Shown piece by piece: positions 8,528 to 17,406 of a stretch of 64,000 nucleotides of DNA; position 1 is the first letter of the stretch, and each line of letters opens with the position of its first letter. The stretch spans positions 186,001 through 250,000 of the forward strand of contig CANFCK010000004.1 of assembly GCA_947445035.1 (NCBI GenBank), written 5' to 3'. Position numbers and translations under genes: made by a program. Source of the stretch: Deltaproteobacteria bacterium. Its GTDB lineage: Bacteria; Myxococcota_A; UBA796; SXON01. The notes under the pieces were generated by a model. It saw nothing but the letters and a program-made list of their open reading frames with translations. It made no database searches and was not told the origin of the DNA.

Positions 8528-9615
8528 GCAGGCGGGAAACGGGACAGAAGCAAGGCCGCGACCTCGTCAGCGACCCCGGCGCGCGCCAAGGAACGGGCCG
8601 CGGTCGCCATCCCGGCCAGGGCGACTGGATCGTCAAGCAACGCGCGGGTGTCGGTCGCGATGTCACGGGCGTCGAGGCTACGCTCCACGTAGACACGTGC
8701 GGCGCCGGCCCGCTCCAGGCCCCGGGCGTTTGCTTCCTGGTGGTTGTCGGTGACGTTGGGGGAGGGGATGAGCACGCTTGGCAGCCCGACGGCGCACAGC
8801 TCTGCGAGCGTGCTGCTGCCTGCTCTTGCGAGCACCAGGCTCGCCGCCACGAACGCGTCGCCCATCCGGTCTTCGTAGGCCCGGACCGCCACGTCCTCGG
8901 GCACCCCGCCCGGGAGCGCGCGATACCGCTCGCTCAGCTCATCGAAGTACCGGGGGCCGGTCAGGTGGAGGATGGTGTACCGACGGTCGGGATCGACCGC
9001 GCACGCAAGGGCCACGTCGTTGATCGTCGCCGCGCCCAGCGAACCGCCAACCACGAGCAACACGGGCTTCCCGGCCGGGAGGCCGTACTTGGTCGCATCG
9101 CCGCTCGCGACCAGCGGGTTGACCGGGCAGCCGACGGTCACCGCCTCGGCGGTGCCGGTGAGGTGCTTCCGCGTCTCGTCGTACGTCAACAGGACGAGCC
9201 GGCTGACCCGCGCGCAGAGGCGGTTGGCGAGGCCGGGGGTGACGTTGCTCTCGTGGATCGCGGTCGGGATTCCCAGCGTCCACGCCGCAAGCACGGTCGG
9301 GGCCATGACGTAGCCTCCCACGCCCAGCACCAGGGTGGCGCGATCGGCCCGCAAGAGCCGCCGGGCGGCGGCGACGTTGGCGACGAGGCTGAACGCGAAC
9401 CTCAACTTGGCCAAAAGCCCTGATCGCGGAAACTGCGCCGCGGTGACCCCGCGGAAGCTGTACCCCCGCTCGGGGGCCACCCGCCCCTCCAGCCGTGCGG
9501 CGTCGCCGTAGTAGCGGACGTCCTGACCCTGCGCGCGCAGCGCGTCCCCCATCGCAAGCGCAGGGTATACGTGACCGCCAGTGCCGCCGCCGGCGAGGAT
9601 GACCGTGTGCCGCAT
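8524..9615 (-). CDS. murG: MurG, lipid II synthase (GlcNAc transferase)
   Basis: A 363-residue GT28 enzyme. I chose the ATG at 9615 giving MRHTVILAGGGTGGHVYPAL; the longer version adds eight nonconserved residues. The G-loop GGGTGGHVYPA, VLGVGGYVMAP, HESNVTPGLANR, a second G-loop in VVGGSLGAATIND, and the donor-binding ARAGSSTLAELCAVGLPSVLIP are all intact. It adds GlcNAc to lipid I on the inner face of the cytoplasmic membrane during peptidoglycan synthesis. It is not in the usual dcw (mraY-murD-ftsW-murG-murC) cluster here. The divergent neighbour is the JAB-DinG helicase. Confidence 0.95.
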   Translation of the reverse strand: MRHTVILAGGGTGGHVYPALAMGDALRAQGQDVRYYGDAARLEGRVAPERGYSFRGVTAAQFPRSGLLAKLRFAFSLVANVAAARRLLRADRATLVLGVGGYVMAPTVLAAWTLGIPTAIHESNVTPGLANRLCARVSRLVLLTYDETRKHLTGTAEAVTVGCPVNPLVASGDATKYGLPAGKPVLLVVGGSLGAATINDVALACAVDPDRRYTILHLTGPRYFDELSERYRALPGGVPEDVAVRAYEDRMGDAFVAASLVLARAGSSTLAELCAVGLPSVLIPSPNVTDNHQEANARGLERAGAARVYVERSLDARDIATDTRALLDDPVALAGMATAARSLARAGVADEVAALLLSRFPPA

Positions 9616-9650
9616 GCCGCAATGTACCTCGCGCGGCATGGCGGTCTGAG

Positions 9651-12026
9651 GTGATAGCTCGCCCCGTGACCGGATCGCGCTTCTCTCCTGCCGCCGCCGA
9701 GCGGATGCGAAGCGAAATCCGCATTGCTGGAGGGTTCGAGATCTTCGTGGTGGGCACGCTCAACGAGCAGGGGCTCGTCGCTCAGCTTGAGGTCCACGCG
9801 CGGGGCACCGAGAACGCGGTCAACGCCCTGCGCGGTCGCGCGCGCGCGGGTCAGGTCGTCATTCACAACCACCCGAGCGGCGACGTGCGCCCCAGTGAGC
9901 CAGACATGGTGTTGGCGGGTGGATTTGGCGAAGACGGCGTCGGCTTTGTGATTGTGGACAACGAGGTGACTCGGGCCCAGTGGGTGGTCGAGCCGCACAC
10001 CAAGAAGCTGGTCCCGGTCGACACCGCGCTGCTGCTCGACATCTTCGACGCGCGGCTTCCGGCGCAGTTCCCGGGGTGGGAGGCGCGGCCCGGACAGCGG
10101 GAGATGGCGCTGGAAGTGGCCCGGTGTTTCGATGAGGGCGGTGTGGTCGCGCTCGAAGCAGGTACCGGCACCGGCAAGTCGCTCGCCTACCTGGTGCCGG
10201 CCGTGCTCTGGGCGGTGGCCAACGACGCCCGCGTGGTCGTGAGCACCTACACCCGCACGCTGCAGGCGCAGCTGGTCGCCGACGATCTTCCCGCGCTCGC
10301 CCGGGTGTTCCCGCACAAGAGCGCGGTGCTCAAGGGGCGCAGCAATTACCTCTGTCGTCGTAAGTTGGCCCTGGCCGTCGACGAAGGTGGGGAGGGCATT
10401 GGCCGGGTGGCAGCGTGGGCGGCGCAGAGCCGCACGGGGGACTTCGCCGACGTGGGCTTTGAGCTGGACGAAGACCTTCTCGATCAGGTGGAGAGCGACG
10501 CCGATCAAACACTTCGCGCCCGCTGCCCGCACTTCAACCAGTGTTTCTACTACGAGGCCCGGCGTACCGCATCCGCCGCGCACCTGGTCGTCGCCAACCA
10601 CGCGCTGCTGCTGCGCGACCTGGCCCTCAAGGCCGAGGCTGGCGGTCGGGGCATCCTGCCAGACTTCGACCGCGTCGTGCTCGACGAAGCCCATCACCTT
10701 GAGGAGGCGGCGACTCGCGCTGGGGACACCCGGCTGTCCAGCGCCGCAATCGGGCGCGCCGTGGCCCCGCTCCTCGCCCGTCGGGGTCGGCCCGGTGCGC
10801 TCGGCCGGCTGGTGGAGCGTACCCCCGATCTACGAGCGTTCGCCGCGGTCGCGGAGGAGGCGGCCGTTATGGCTCGCGACACCGCTTCGATCGGTTTCGA
10901 AGGTCTCGCCGATCACGCCAAGGTGCCGACCCGCGTCCTGGGTCCGGCGCCGGACGCGGACTTCTTCGCCCAGCTGGTCACCGAGCTCCAAGGTGCGGGG
11001 GCCAGCCTCGGCGCCGTTGAACACGCCCTTGAGGACCGCAAGCTGGCCACCAACGAGGTGCAGCCCCTCCTCGATGTCGTGCGGGCCCGGCGCCGGCTGC
11101 AGGATCACGTTGCCGCTGCCCAGGCCTTCCTTGAGGCCGAAGAGAGCCGCGTGCGCTTTCTCGATCCCGGGAAACGTGGCGTGGCCGCCGCCAACGCCCC
11201 GCTCGACATCGGGGCGTTCGTCGACAAGGCGCTTCGCCAGGGGATGTTCGCGACGGTATTGACCAGCGCCACGCTCGCCTCTCACGGCAGCGCGGACCCT
11301 TGGCTTCGGCGCGTCGGCCTGCCAGGGGCGAGCTTTCACACGTTCCCCTCGCCGTTCGACTACCCCACCCAGGCCTGCCTCGCTTTGCCGAAGGACCTTC
11401 CCGTCCCCGACGCCCCCGAGTTCAACGAGCGGGTATCGGCCGTCATCGTGGAAGCGATCCTCGCCAGCCGCGGCGGTGTCTTCGTGCTCTGTACCTCCTA
11501 CGCCGCGGTCGACGACCTCTCGGCCCGTGTTGAGGCAGCACTGGGCGGTCGCTACGCCGTCCTCCGCCAGGGGCGGACCAGCAGGGAGCGGCTGCTCGCG
11601 CGCTTCCGCGACGACCACGCCAGCGTGCTCTTTGGGACCGACAGCTTCTGGGAAGGCGTCAGCGTCAAGGGCGACGCGCTGAGGCTGGTCATCATCCCCA
11701 AGCTCCCGTTCCGCGTGCCGACAGAGCCGGTGTCGCAAGCGCGGCATGAGCGGATGGTTCAGAACGGGCAGGATCCGTTTCGGACGTGGTCATTGCCCGA
11801 GGCCGTGCTGCGTCTCCGCCAGGGCTTCGGTCGGCTGATTCGGACCGCGACGGATCGAGGCGCGGTGATGATCTGCGACCGGCGAATCCACGACCGCTGG
11901 TACGGGCGCGTGTTCTTGGCGTCGTTGCCCCCGGCGCGGCGCCTCGTCGGCCCGTCGCGCGCAGTGGTCGAGGCGCTCCGACTTTTCTACGCGGCCGCCC
12001 CAGGCGGTCCAGCGGGCGCCCGGTAA
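9651..12026 (+). CDS. DinG-family helicase with N-terminal RadC-like JAB domain
   Basis: A 791-residue fusion. Residues 1-130 form a JAB/MPN-like domain with a complete JAMM motif (HNHPSGDVRPSEPD, residues 72-85), as in RadC-type proteins. The rest is a DinG/XPD-type superfamily 2 helicase with Walker A AGTGTGKS (170-177) and DEAH at 345-348. Further C-terminal motifs are FGTDSFWEGVSVKG and RQGFGRLIRTATDRGA. Fe-S cluster cysteines are visible at 235, 292 and 298; the position matching the fourth ligand holds Thr287. It is likely a 5'-3' DNA helicase in repair. Its stop abuts the convergent acidic gene. Confidence 0.9.
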   Translation: MIARPVTGSRFSPAAAERMRSEIRIAGGFEIFVVGTLNEQGLVAQLEVHARGTENAVNALRGRARAGQVVIHNHPSGDVRPSEPDMVLAGGFGEDGVGFVIVDNEVTRAQWVVEPHTKKLVPVDTALLLDIFDARLPAQFPGWEARPGQREMALEVARCFDEGGVVALEAGTGTGKSLAYLVPAVLWAVANDARVVVSTYTRTLQAQLVADDLPALARVFPHKSAVLKGRSNYLCRRKLALAVDEGGEGIGRVAAWAAQSRTGDFADVGFELDEDLLDQVESDADQTLRARCPHFNQCFYYEARRTASAAHLVVANHALLLRDLALKAEAGGRGILPDFDRVVLDEAHHLEEAATRAGDTRLSSAAIGRAVAPLLARRGRPGALGRLVERTPDLRAFAAVAEEAAVMARDTASIGFEGLADHAKVPTRVLGPAPDADFFAQLVTELQGAGASLGAVEHALEDRKLATNEVQPLLDVVRARRRLQDHVAAAQAFLEAEESRVRFLDPGKRGVAAANAPLDIGAFVDKALRQGMFATVLTSATLASHGSADPWLRRVGLPGASFHTFPSPFDYPTQACLALPKDLPVPDAPEFNERVSAVIVEAILASRGGVFVLCTSYAAVDDLSARVEAALGGRYAVLRQGRTSRERLLARFRDDHASVLFGTDSFWEGVSVKGDALRLVIIPKLPFRVPTEPVSQARHERMVQNGQDPFRTWSLPEAVLRLRQGFGRLIRTATDRGAVMICDRRIHDRWYGRVFLASLPPARRLVGPSRAVVEALRLFYAAAPGGPAGAR

Positions 12027-12254
12027 CTAAGCCTCCTCGTCCTCCTCGGGTTCGTCCTCGAACTCGTCCTCGTCCTCGTCTGAGAACTCGTCGCCGGCCG
12101 GGGACTCGTCGTCATCGTCGACATCTTCCCAGTCGTCGCCTTCTTCGCCCTCGTCGATCTCCTCCCAGTCTTCGCCTTCGTCGTCGTCGTCGTCGTCGTC
12201 GTCTTCGGACCAATCCTCGTCGTCGAAATCGTCGTCGTCGAATTCGTCAGGCAT
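12027..12254 (-). CDS. Highly acidic 75-residue protein
   Basis: About 70 percent of the residues are Asp or Glu, with four Trp and four Phe and no Lys, Arg or His. The composition is that of a disordered polyanion; such proteins can mimic DNA, buffer metals or chaperone basic proteins, but no family is recognisable. The ATG at 12254 lies 28 nt after the dienelactone hydrolase stop, so it may be co-transcribed. The stop touches the dinG-like stop of the convergent gene. Repetitive GAC/GAG codons could also inflate a chance ORF, hence moderate confidence. Confidence 0.6.
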   Translation of the reverse strand: MPDEFDDDDFDDEDWSEDDDDDDDDEGEDWEEIDEGEEGDDWEDVDDDDESPAGDEFSDEDEDEFEDEPEEDEEA

Positions 12255-12282
12255 GGGTGGAAGCTATCCACGGCCCGCCGGC

Positions 12283-12951
12283 TCAGTCGATGATTTCGTC
12301 GAGGAACCGAAGCGTGCGTGCCCAGGCCAGTGTCGAGGCCTCGCTCGAATAGCCGGAGCGGTTTGGATTCATGAACGCGTGGCCCACGCCCGGGTAGCGG
12401 TAGACGAGTGAGGGGATCGGCTGGTCGGCGAGCCGGCGCTGCAACTCTTCGACATGGTGCACCGGTGCGATCGGGTCCAGCTCCCCGAAGTGGCACAAGA
12501 GTGGGCAGCTCCGTCCGGGAAGCATGTCTAGCGGCTGGGCTGGATTTTGCATCGTGAGCGTGGGGTAGATAATGCGGCCGTAGAACTCGACGGCCGCGGA
12601 GAATGCCGGAACGGCAGCGCTCGCGAGTCTGGCGTAAAGGCCGCCCACACAGAAGCCGAGGACCACGCGTGGACTCCCGGTCGGCAGACGCGCGGCTGCG
12701 GCGGCGATGTCGCGCATCGCTTGGCCGTCGTCTAAGCGAGCGACCGCGGTCCCAATCGCCTCAGGCGAATCGAGGAGCGGAACGCCGCCGTAGCGGGCCC
12801 ACAAGTCTGGGATCGCAACCACGAAGCCTTCGTCAGCCAGCTTCTGTGCCCATCGCATCAGGCTCGCGTCGATCCCCCACACCTCCGAAACGAGCACCGC
12901 GCCGCCGCGGGCACCGCCTTCGCCAATCAAGGTGACCGGGGTCAGGAACAT
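12283..12951 (-). CDS. Dienelactone hydrolase family protein
   Basis: A 222-residue alpha/beta hydrolase. The catalytic Cys nucleophile is in VLGFCVGGLYARL, the acid is in HFGELDPIAP and the His in YPGVGHAFMN, which together form the DLH-type Cys-Asp-His triad. The N-terminal GGAVLVSEVWGI matches the family's conserved E in the oxyanion region. It acts in the cytoplasm on lactone or ester substrates; there is no aromatic-degradation cluster nearby, so the physiological substrate is unknown. It is followed by the acidic small protein on the same strand. Confidence 0.88.
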   Translation of the reverse strand: MFLTPVTLIGEGGARGGAVLVSEVWGIDASLMRWAQKLADEGFVVAIPDLWARYGGVPLLDSPEAIGTAVARLDDGQAMRDIAAAAARLPTGSPRVVLGFCVGGLYARLASAAVPAFSAAVEFYGRIIYPTLTMQNPAQPLDMLPGRSCPLLCHFGELDPIAPVHHVEELQRRLADQPIPSLVYRYPGVGHAFMNPNRSGYSSEASTLAWARTLRFLDEIID

Positions 12952-13023
12952 TCGTCGCGGATAGCACGAAAGGCCGACCCGGATGCCCCAGATCGGCCTT
13001 TGCAGTGCGCGGTGCGAACCTTC

Positions 13024-15351
13024 CTACGAGCGGCGGCGCCGCATGACAACCGCGAGCCCGAAGAGCGAAGCGCCCAGCGCCGACGCACTGCCTGCCGAGC
13101 TGCACGCGCCGCCCACGTAGGCGAACTTCTTCTCGCCAGAGTCCGGGTCGGGAACGTCGAGGACGTCGTCGGCCGGGTTCAGTGGGTCGGTTCCCCTATC
13201 GAGCTCGTCGCCGTCCGCGACGCTGCCGCCGTCGGTGTCGAGGAGGCGGGGGTCCGTCTCGCCCGCGTCGGTCTCGCCGTTGCGGTTGGCGTCTTCGGTG
13301 CCGTCCAATAGCCCGTCGCCGTCGGTGTCGTTGTTCAGGGGGTCGGTCTCGGTGAACACCTCGATGCCGTCCTCCAGACCGTCGTCGTCGCTGTCGGCGT
13401 CGAGCGGGTCGGTGCCGAGGGCGGCCTCGACCACATCGGACAGTCCGTCGAAGTCGTTGTCGAGGCAGTTGCCGTCGTCGCTGCCGTCGTTGGGATCACA
13501 TTCGGCGCCGTCGACGGCGCCATCGTGGTTGAAGTCCTCGGTGCCGTCGACCACGGAGCCGCCGTCGCTGTCGGCGTCGAGCGGATCGGTAGTCGTGGTC
13601 GGATCGGCGTCCGCGATGAAGTCGTCGGTATTGGTGTCGGGCGTCTGCGCCGACGTCAGCCCGATCTCGGTGCCGTCCAAAAGGCCGTCGGCATCGGTGT
13701 CCCACAGCACGGGGTCGGTTTCGTCGTTGGCGACGGCGCCGTCCCGGTCGGTATCCTCGTTGCTGTCGGTGATCCCGTCGTCGTCGGTGTCCGCGTCGTT
13801 GGGGTCGGTGGTGGTGCTAGTGTCGGCGTCGGGCACAAAGTAGGTGCCGACGGTGTGAATGGTCGCGTAGTCGCGACCCACCTCGGTGGCGTCGCCGATG
13901 CCGTCGCCGTCGGTGTCCTGGACCAACGGATCGCAGAAGTACACGTTGTACTCCGCGCCGTCAGACAACCCGTCGTCGTCGGTGTCGCGGTCGACTGGGT
14001 CGGTGCCGATGTCCAGTTCGTCGGCGTCGATCACGCCGTCGCCGTCGGTGTCGGGTCCGAGTTCGTCGACGGTGCCGTTGCAGTTGTTGTCGCGACCGTC
14101 GGGAACTTGCACCGCGGAGGTGTTTACGGCCGCGTCGGTATCGTCGCAGTCGTCGCCTCCGAAACTGTCGCCGTCCTCGCCGTCGCCGTCCTGATCGAAG
14201 TCCGAGCCGCCGCTACAGTCGCCGTCGGTGCCGTCGTACCAGGTCTCCGTGGCGAGGGGGTTGATGGCCGCGTCTGTGTCGACGCAGTCGGTGCCGCCGA
14301 AGAGGTCGCTGTCGTCGCCGTCGCCGTCCTGGTCGTAGTCCGACCACCCGTCGCAGTTGGCGTCGGTACCGTCGTAGTAGGTCTCCGTGGCCAGGCTGCT
14401 GATGCTCGCATCGCTGTCGTCGCAATCTCCGCCGCCGAAGAAGTCGCTGTCGTCGCCGTCGCCGTCCTGGTCGTAGTCCGACCACCCGTCGCAGTTGGCG
14501 TCGGTGCCGTCGTAGTAGGTCTCGGTCGCGCTGACGTTGACCGCACTATCGAGGTCATCGCAGTCGGTGCCACCGAAGAGGTCGTAGTCGTCGCCGTCGC
14601 CGTCCTGGTCGTAGTCGGAGTTGCCGCCGCAGTCGGAGTCGGTGCCGTCGTACCAGGTGTCGGCCGCGTCGGGGTTTACGGCGCCGTCGCTGTCGTCGCA
14701 GTCATCGACTTCGGCGTAGAAGCCGTCGCCGTCGGCGTCGGTGAATGTGAGCGAGTCGATCTCATTGCTGTAGAGTTGAACCATGTCCGCGTGCTGGCTC
14801 GGGTCGGCGGTGTCCGTCAGGAAGCCGTTGAGCACGACCATCCCGAGCGCGAGGATGGCCGGGTTGCCATCTTCGAAGGATGCCAACGAGATTGCGCCGC
14901 TCGCCGTCGAGCTGAACGAGTAGGATCCCCATCCTGGATTGGTGAGGCCAATGCTGGCCGGCAGCCCGCTGCTGATCGCGCTGTCGAACCCGCTGATGGT
15001 CGATTCGTTCACACTTTGTACGGTGACGCCGTACGCGGCGGCCACGCCCGTGTCCCCGGCAATGTTCCAGTCTTGAACAATCGTCGGCAGGCCCGCCGCC
15101 ATCCGCGCGGCGTAGTTCGGCATTGTGTACGAACTGTCCTGAATCGCGACGACGACCAGGTCGTAGCCGCTGGTCGCGATCTCCGTCTCGCAGGTACCCT
15201 CCATGTCGTCGGTCGTCGTCACCGTGTGGCCGCTGGCCGAGAGCGCGTCGGCCAGGGCATCGGTGCCCAGCACGTAGTCGACACAGTAGAGCACATCAGC
15301 CGCGCGCGCCGTGGGGACCACGCCAGCCAGAAGAAGCAGAATGGAAGTCAT
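13024..15351 (-). CDS. Secreted MopE/TSP3-repeat protein with MYXO-CTERM-like tail
   Basis: A 775-residue exported protein. A signal peptide (1-18, ending ARAAD) is followed by a roughly 210-residue globular domain. Next come about five Asp-rich repeats of about 46 residues of the MopE-like 'putative metal-binding' type (DxDGDG...DCDDxD...DCDG). A long series of thrombospondin-type-3-like units (DTDGDGxxDxxE) fills the middle. The tail GGACSSAGSASALG, a hydrophobic helix and MRRRRS matches the MYXO-CTERM sorting-signal layout. It is expected to bind Ca2+ and be anchored at the cell surface. It starts 21 nt after the OmpA-like gene and is probably in its operon. Confidence 0.87.
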   Translation of the reverse strand: MTSILLLLAGVVPTARAADVLYCVDYVLGTDALADALSASGHTVTTTDDMEGTCETEIATSGYDLVVVAIQDSSYTMPNYAARMAAGLPTIVQDWNIAGDTGVAAAYGVTVQSVNESTISGFDSAISSGLPASIGLTNPGWGSYSFSSTASGAISLASFEDGNPAILALGMVVLNGFLTDTADPSQHADMVQLYSNEIDSLTFTDADGDGFYAEVDDCDDSDGAVNPDAADTWYDGTDSDCGGNSDYDQDGDGDDYDLFGGTDCDDLDSAVNVSATETYYDGTDANCDGWSDYDQDGDGDDSDFFGGGDCDDSDASISSLATETYYDGTDANCDGWSDYDQDGDGDDSDLFGGTDCVDTDAAINPLATETWYDGTDGDCSGGSDFDQDGDGEDGDSFGGDDCDDTDAAVNTSAVQVPDGRDNNCNGTVDELGPDTDGDGVIDADELDIGTDPVDRDTDDDGLSDGAEYNVYFCDPLVQDTDGDGIGDATEVGRDYATIHTVGTYFVPDADTSTTTDPNDADTDDDGITDSNEDTDRDGAVANDETDPVLWDTDADGLLDGTEIGLTSAQTPDTNTDDFIADADPTTTTDPLDADSDGGSVVDGTEDFNHDGAVDGAECDPNDGSDDGNCLDNDFDGLSDVVEAALGTDPLDADSDDDGLEDGIEVFTETDPLNNDTDGDGLLDGTEDANRNGETDAGETDPRLLDTDGGSVADGDELDRGTDPLNPADDVLDVPDPDSGEKKFAYVGGACSSAGSASALGASLFGLAVVMRRRRS
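14140..14690 (-). repeat. About 138-bp near-identical tandem coding repeats
   Basis: Tandem units encode the Asp-rich motif. The clearest pair is 14305-14385 and 14443-14523, offset 138 bp (46 codons), with the first 63 bp identical and a single mismatch up to the end of that span. Flanking units are more diverged. This indicates recent duplication or gene conversion within the gene. Confidence 0.85.
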
Positions 15352-15372
15352 GTTGGTGTCTCCTGGTTGGTC

Positions 15373-17298
15373 TTATTTCGTGGGGGTGGCGCCGGGGGTT
15401 CCCGGTGCAACTTCGATGGCGCCGGCGGGGTTGGCCTGGTCGACGAGCTGGAACTCGACACGACGGTTGTTGGTCTTGCCCTTGGCGGACTTGTTGCTGT
15501 CGACAGGCTTGCCTTCGCCGTAGCCCTTGGCCTGCAGCTGGTCGGCGGCGACGCCCTTCCCTTCGATATACCGCTTGACCGCCTCAGCTCGCCGCTGCGA
15601 CAGATCGAGGTTGGCGGCGTCGTTGCCGTCGCTATCGGTGTGGCCACCGATAGCGACGCGGCCCACCTGCGGGTTGGCGAGGATGACCGAGGCCACCTCG
15701 TCCAGGAGCTTGAAGGACTCGGCCTTGATGACGTCCTTGTTGGTCTCGAAGAAGACCTTGTCGAGGATGACGATCTGCTTCGCCTCAAGCTTGATGCGGG
15801 TGGTGTCGAGCTCGACGCGGATGTCGGTGGTCTGGCCCGCGGTGAACGTGAACTCGCCGGTGTAGTTGGTCATGTCCTTCGCGGTCACGAAGACGCGGTG
15901 CTTGCCGGCGCCCACGTCGATGACGCCCTTGCCGCCGGCCAGCGCGACAGGTGCGCCGCCCGGCACGCAGTCCCCGCTGTTCTTGGTGTCCCACTTGACG
16001 GTTGCGGCATCGATGACCTTGCCTTTCTTGTCGACGACTTCGACCGCGGCCTTGGCGTCGCGCATTGGCTTGAGCTCGACGGCGAGGTCGGTGTTGCCTT
16101 CCTTGGCCGCCGTGCTGCCTTCGCCTGCGTAGCAGAGGTAGGAGCCCTTGGCGCTCCAGTTGGAGCCGGGCTCGGCCTTCTCCACCTTGATGGAGCCGGT
16201 GCCGGTCTGGGCGCCGGCCGGGCCGGTGAGGGTGATCGCACCGGGGACGGACTTGCCGCCAACGGTGGTCGTCACGGTGAGGTCGCCGATGCCGTCGGGG
16301 CAGCCGTCGGTGTCCTTGAAGTTGTTGACCGTCTCGGGATCGGTCTTGCACGCGTCGACATCGTCGAGGATGCCGTCGTCGTCGGCGTCGAGGTCCGGCG
16401 GGGGAGGGGGCGGCCCCTTCTTGAGGACCGGGCCGTAGCCCACGCCCACGAAGACGCGGTACGCGGGGGTGCCCGCGCCGTTGCTGAGGCCGCCGGCACC
16501 ACCCAACAAGAAGTTGAGCCCGACGGGAAGCTGGTACTTCGCGTGGCCGATGAGCTCGACCGGGGTGTCGCTGCCGGGGACCGTCGTGGTGCCGAGGGGC
16601 AGGCCAGCGTGAAGTTCGGCGTTGATGCCGAGGTGCTCGACGACTTCGTAGCCGAGGACCGCGCTGACCGCGATCTGGTCACTCCCAGTCAGGTTGTCGA
16701 GGCTGATGTCGGGCTTGTAGGCGTAGCCCGCACCCGCCGCGACCAGGAACTTTTCGCCGTGGAAGCCGAGGCTGAGGTCGCCGCCACCGGCTACCCCGCT
16801 TTCACCGAGAAAGGCCGCGTCGCCACCCATCGGGATGGTGACCCATGGGGTGACACCAACGCCGAAGCCGCGCTGCTCTTCTTTGCTCCAGCCGACCGTC
16901 GCGGCGACGCGGACGTCTCCGGGAGCGAAGTCGTTGGCGCCCAAGGTGCCGACCGAGGAGACGTAAAGGGGGAGGCCGACGTCGAACCGCAGCATCTGGA
17001 TGGGCGCCCAACCGAGGTTGAGATTCAGGGCCATGACATCGTCGAGCACCGTCTCCGCGTTGTCGAAGTCGATGTTGCCGTCGCTCCCGACGGGCGCACG
17101 GACCAGGGGCGATTCGGCGTATTCGAACACCGCGGCGCCGAAGAAGCCGCGTGTGATGAACGGGCTCGGGGCCTTCAGCGGGGCCACCGGCTGACCGTCA
17201 GCCGCGTACAGGTGGAAATTATGGGCATCGAAGCCAGCGGCGTGGGCCGAAGCGGGCATCGCGATGGCTGCGAGCAGCAGTACAGAGTGGTGTTTCAC
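15373..17298 (-). CDS. OmpA-family outer-membrane protein
   Basis: A 641-residue protein starting at GTG 17298 behind GAGGAGA. The signal peptide (MKHHSVLLLAAIAMPASAHA) precedes a roughly 290-residue region of alternating aromatic/Gly strands that looks like an outer-membrane beta-barrel. A Pro-rich linker and TSP3-like DLDADDDGILDD stretch follow. After a roughly 200-residue Ig-like region comes a C-terminal OmpA domain (VAIGGHTDSDGNDAANLDLS, RRAEAVKRYI, GYGEGKPVDSN). The conserved Asp/Arg that bind diaminopimelate in peptidoglycan are present. It tethers the outer membrane to the wall. The downstream MYXO-CTERM gene is 21 nt away. Confidence 0.9.
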   Translation of the reverse strand: MKHHSVLLLAAIAMPASAHAAGFDAHNFHLYAADGQPVAPLKAPSPFITRGFFGAAVFEYAESPLVRAPVGSDGNIDFDNAETVLDDVMALNLNLGWAPIQMLRFDVGLPLYVSSVGTLGANDFAPGDVRVAATVGWSKEEQRGFGVGVTPWVTIPMGGDAAFLGESGVAGGGDLSLGFHGEKFLVAAGAGYAYKPDISLDNLTGSDQIAVSAVLGYEVVEHLGINAELHAGLPLGTTTVPGSDTPVELIGHAKYQLPVGLNFLLGGAGGLSNGAGTPAYRVFVGVGYGPVLKKGPPPPPPDLDADDDGILDDVDACKTDPETVNNFKDTDGCPDGIGDLTVTTTVGGKSVPGAITLTGPAGAQTGTGSIKVEKAEPGSNWSAKGSYLCYAGEGSTAAKEGNTDLAVELKPMRDAKAAVEVVDKKGKVIDAATVKWDTKNSGDCVPGGAPVALAGGKGVIDVGAGKHRVFVTAKDMTNYTGEFTFTAGQTTDIRVELDTTRIKLEAKQIVILDKVFFETNKDVIKAESFKLLDEVASVILANPQVGRVAIGGHTDSDGNDAANLDLSQRRAEAVKRYIEGKGVAADQLQAKGYGEGKPVDSNKSAKGKTNNRRVEFQLVDQANPAGAIEVAPGTPGATPTK

Positions 17299-17345
17299 GT
17301 CGTCTCCTCAGAACGGGTGTCGGGCGGCGGGAACCGCGGTGCGGC

Positions 17346-17374
17346 GGTTTACCGCTTTTGCCGACTATTGACAA
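17346..17374 (-). promoter_or_regulatory. Candidate sigma-70-type promoter for the OmpA-like gene
   Basis: On the minus strand TTGTCA (17374-17369; 5/6 match to -35) is separated by 17 nt from TAAACC (17351-17346; weak -10). It lies about 48 nt upstream of GTG 17298, in an AT-richer patch of an otherwise GC-rich gap. Position and spacing fit; the -10 is poor. Confidence 0.4.
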
Positions 17375-17406
17375 CCTCGACGCGCCCGAAGGTGGGCGGA
17401 TCGGTC

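Noticed and set aside
9651..10050. N-terminal JAB domain considered as a separate radC gene
   Set aside because: The frame is continuous into the helicase with no stop, start or Shine-Dalgarno between them.
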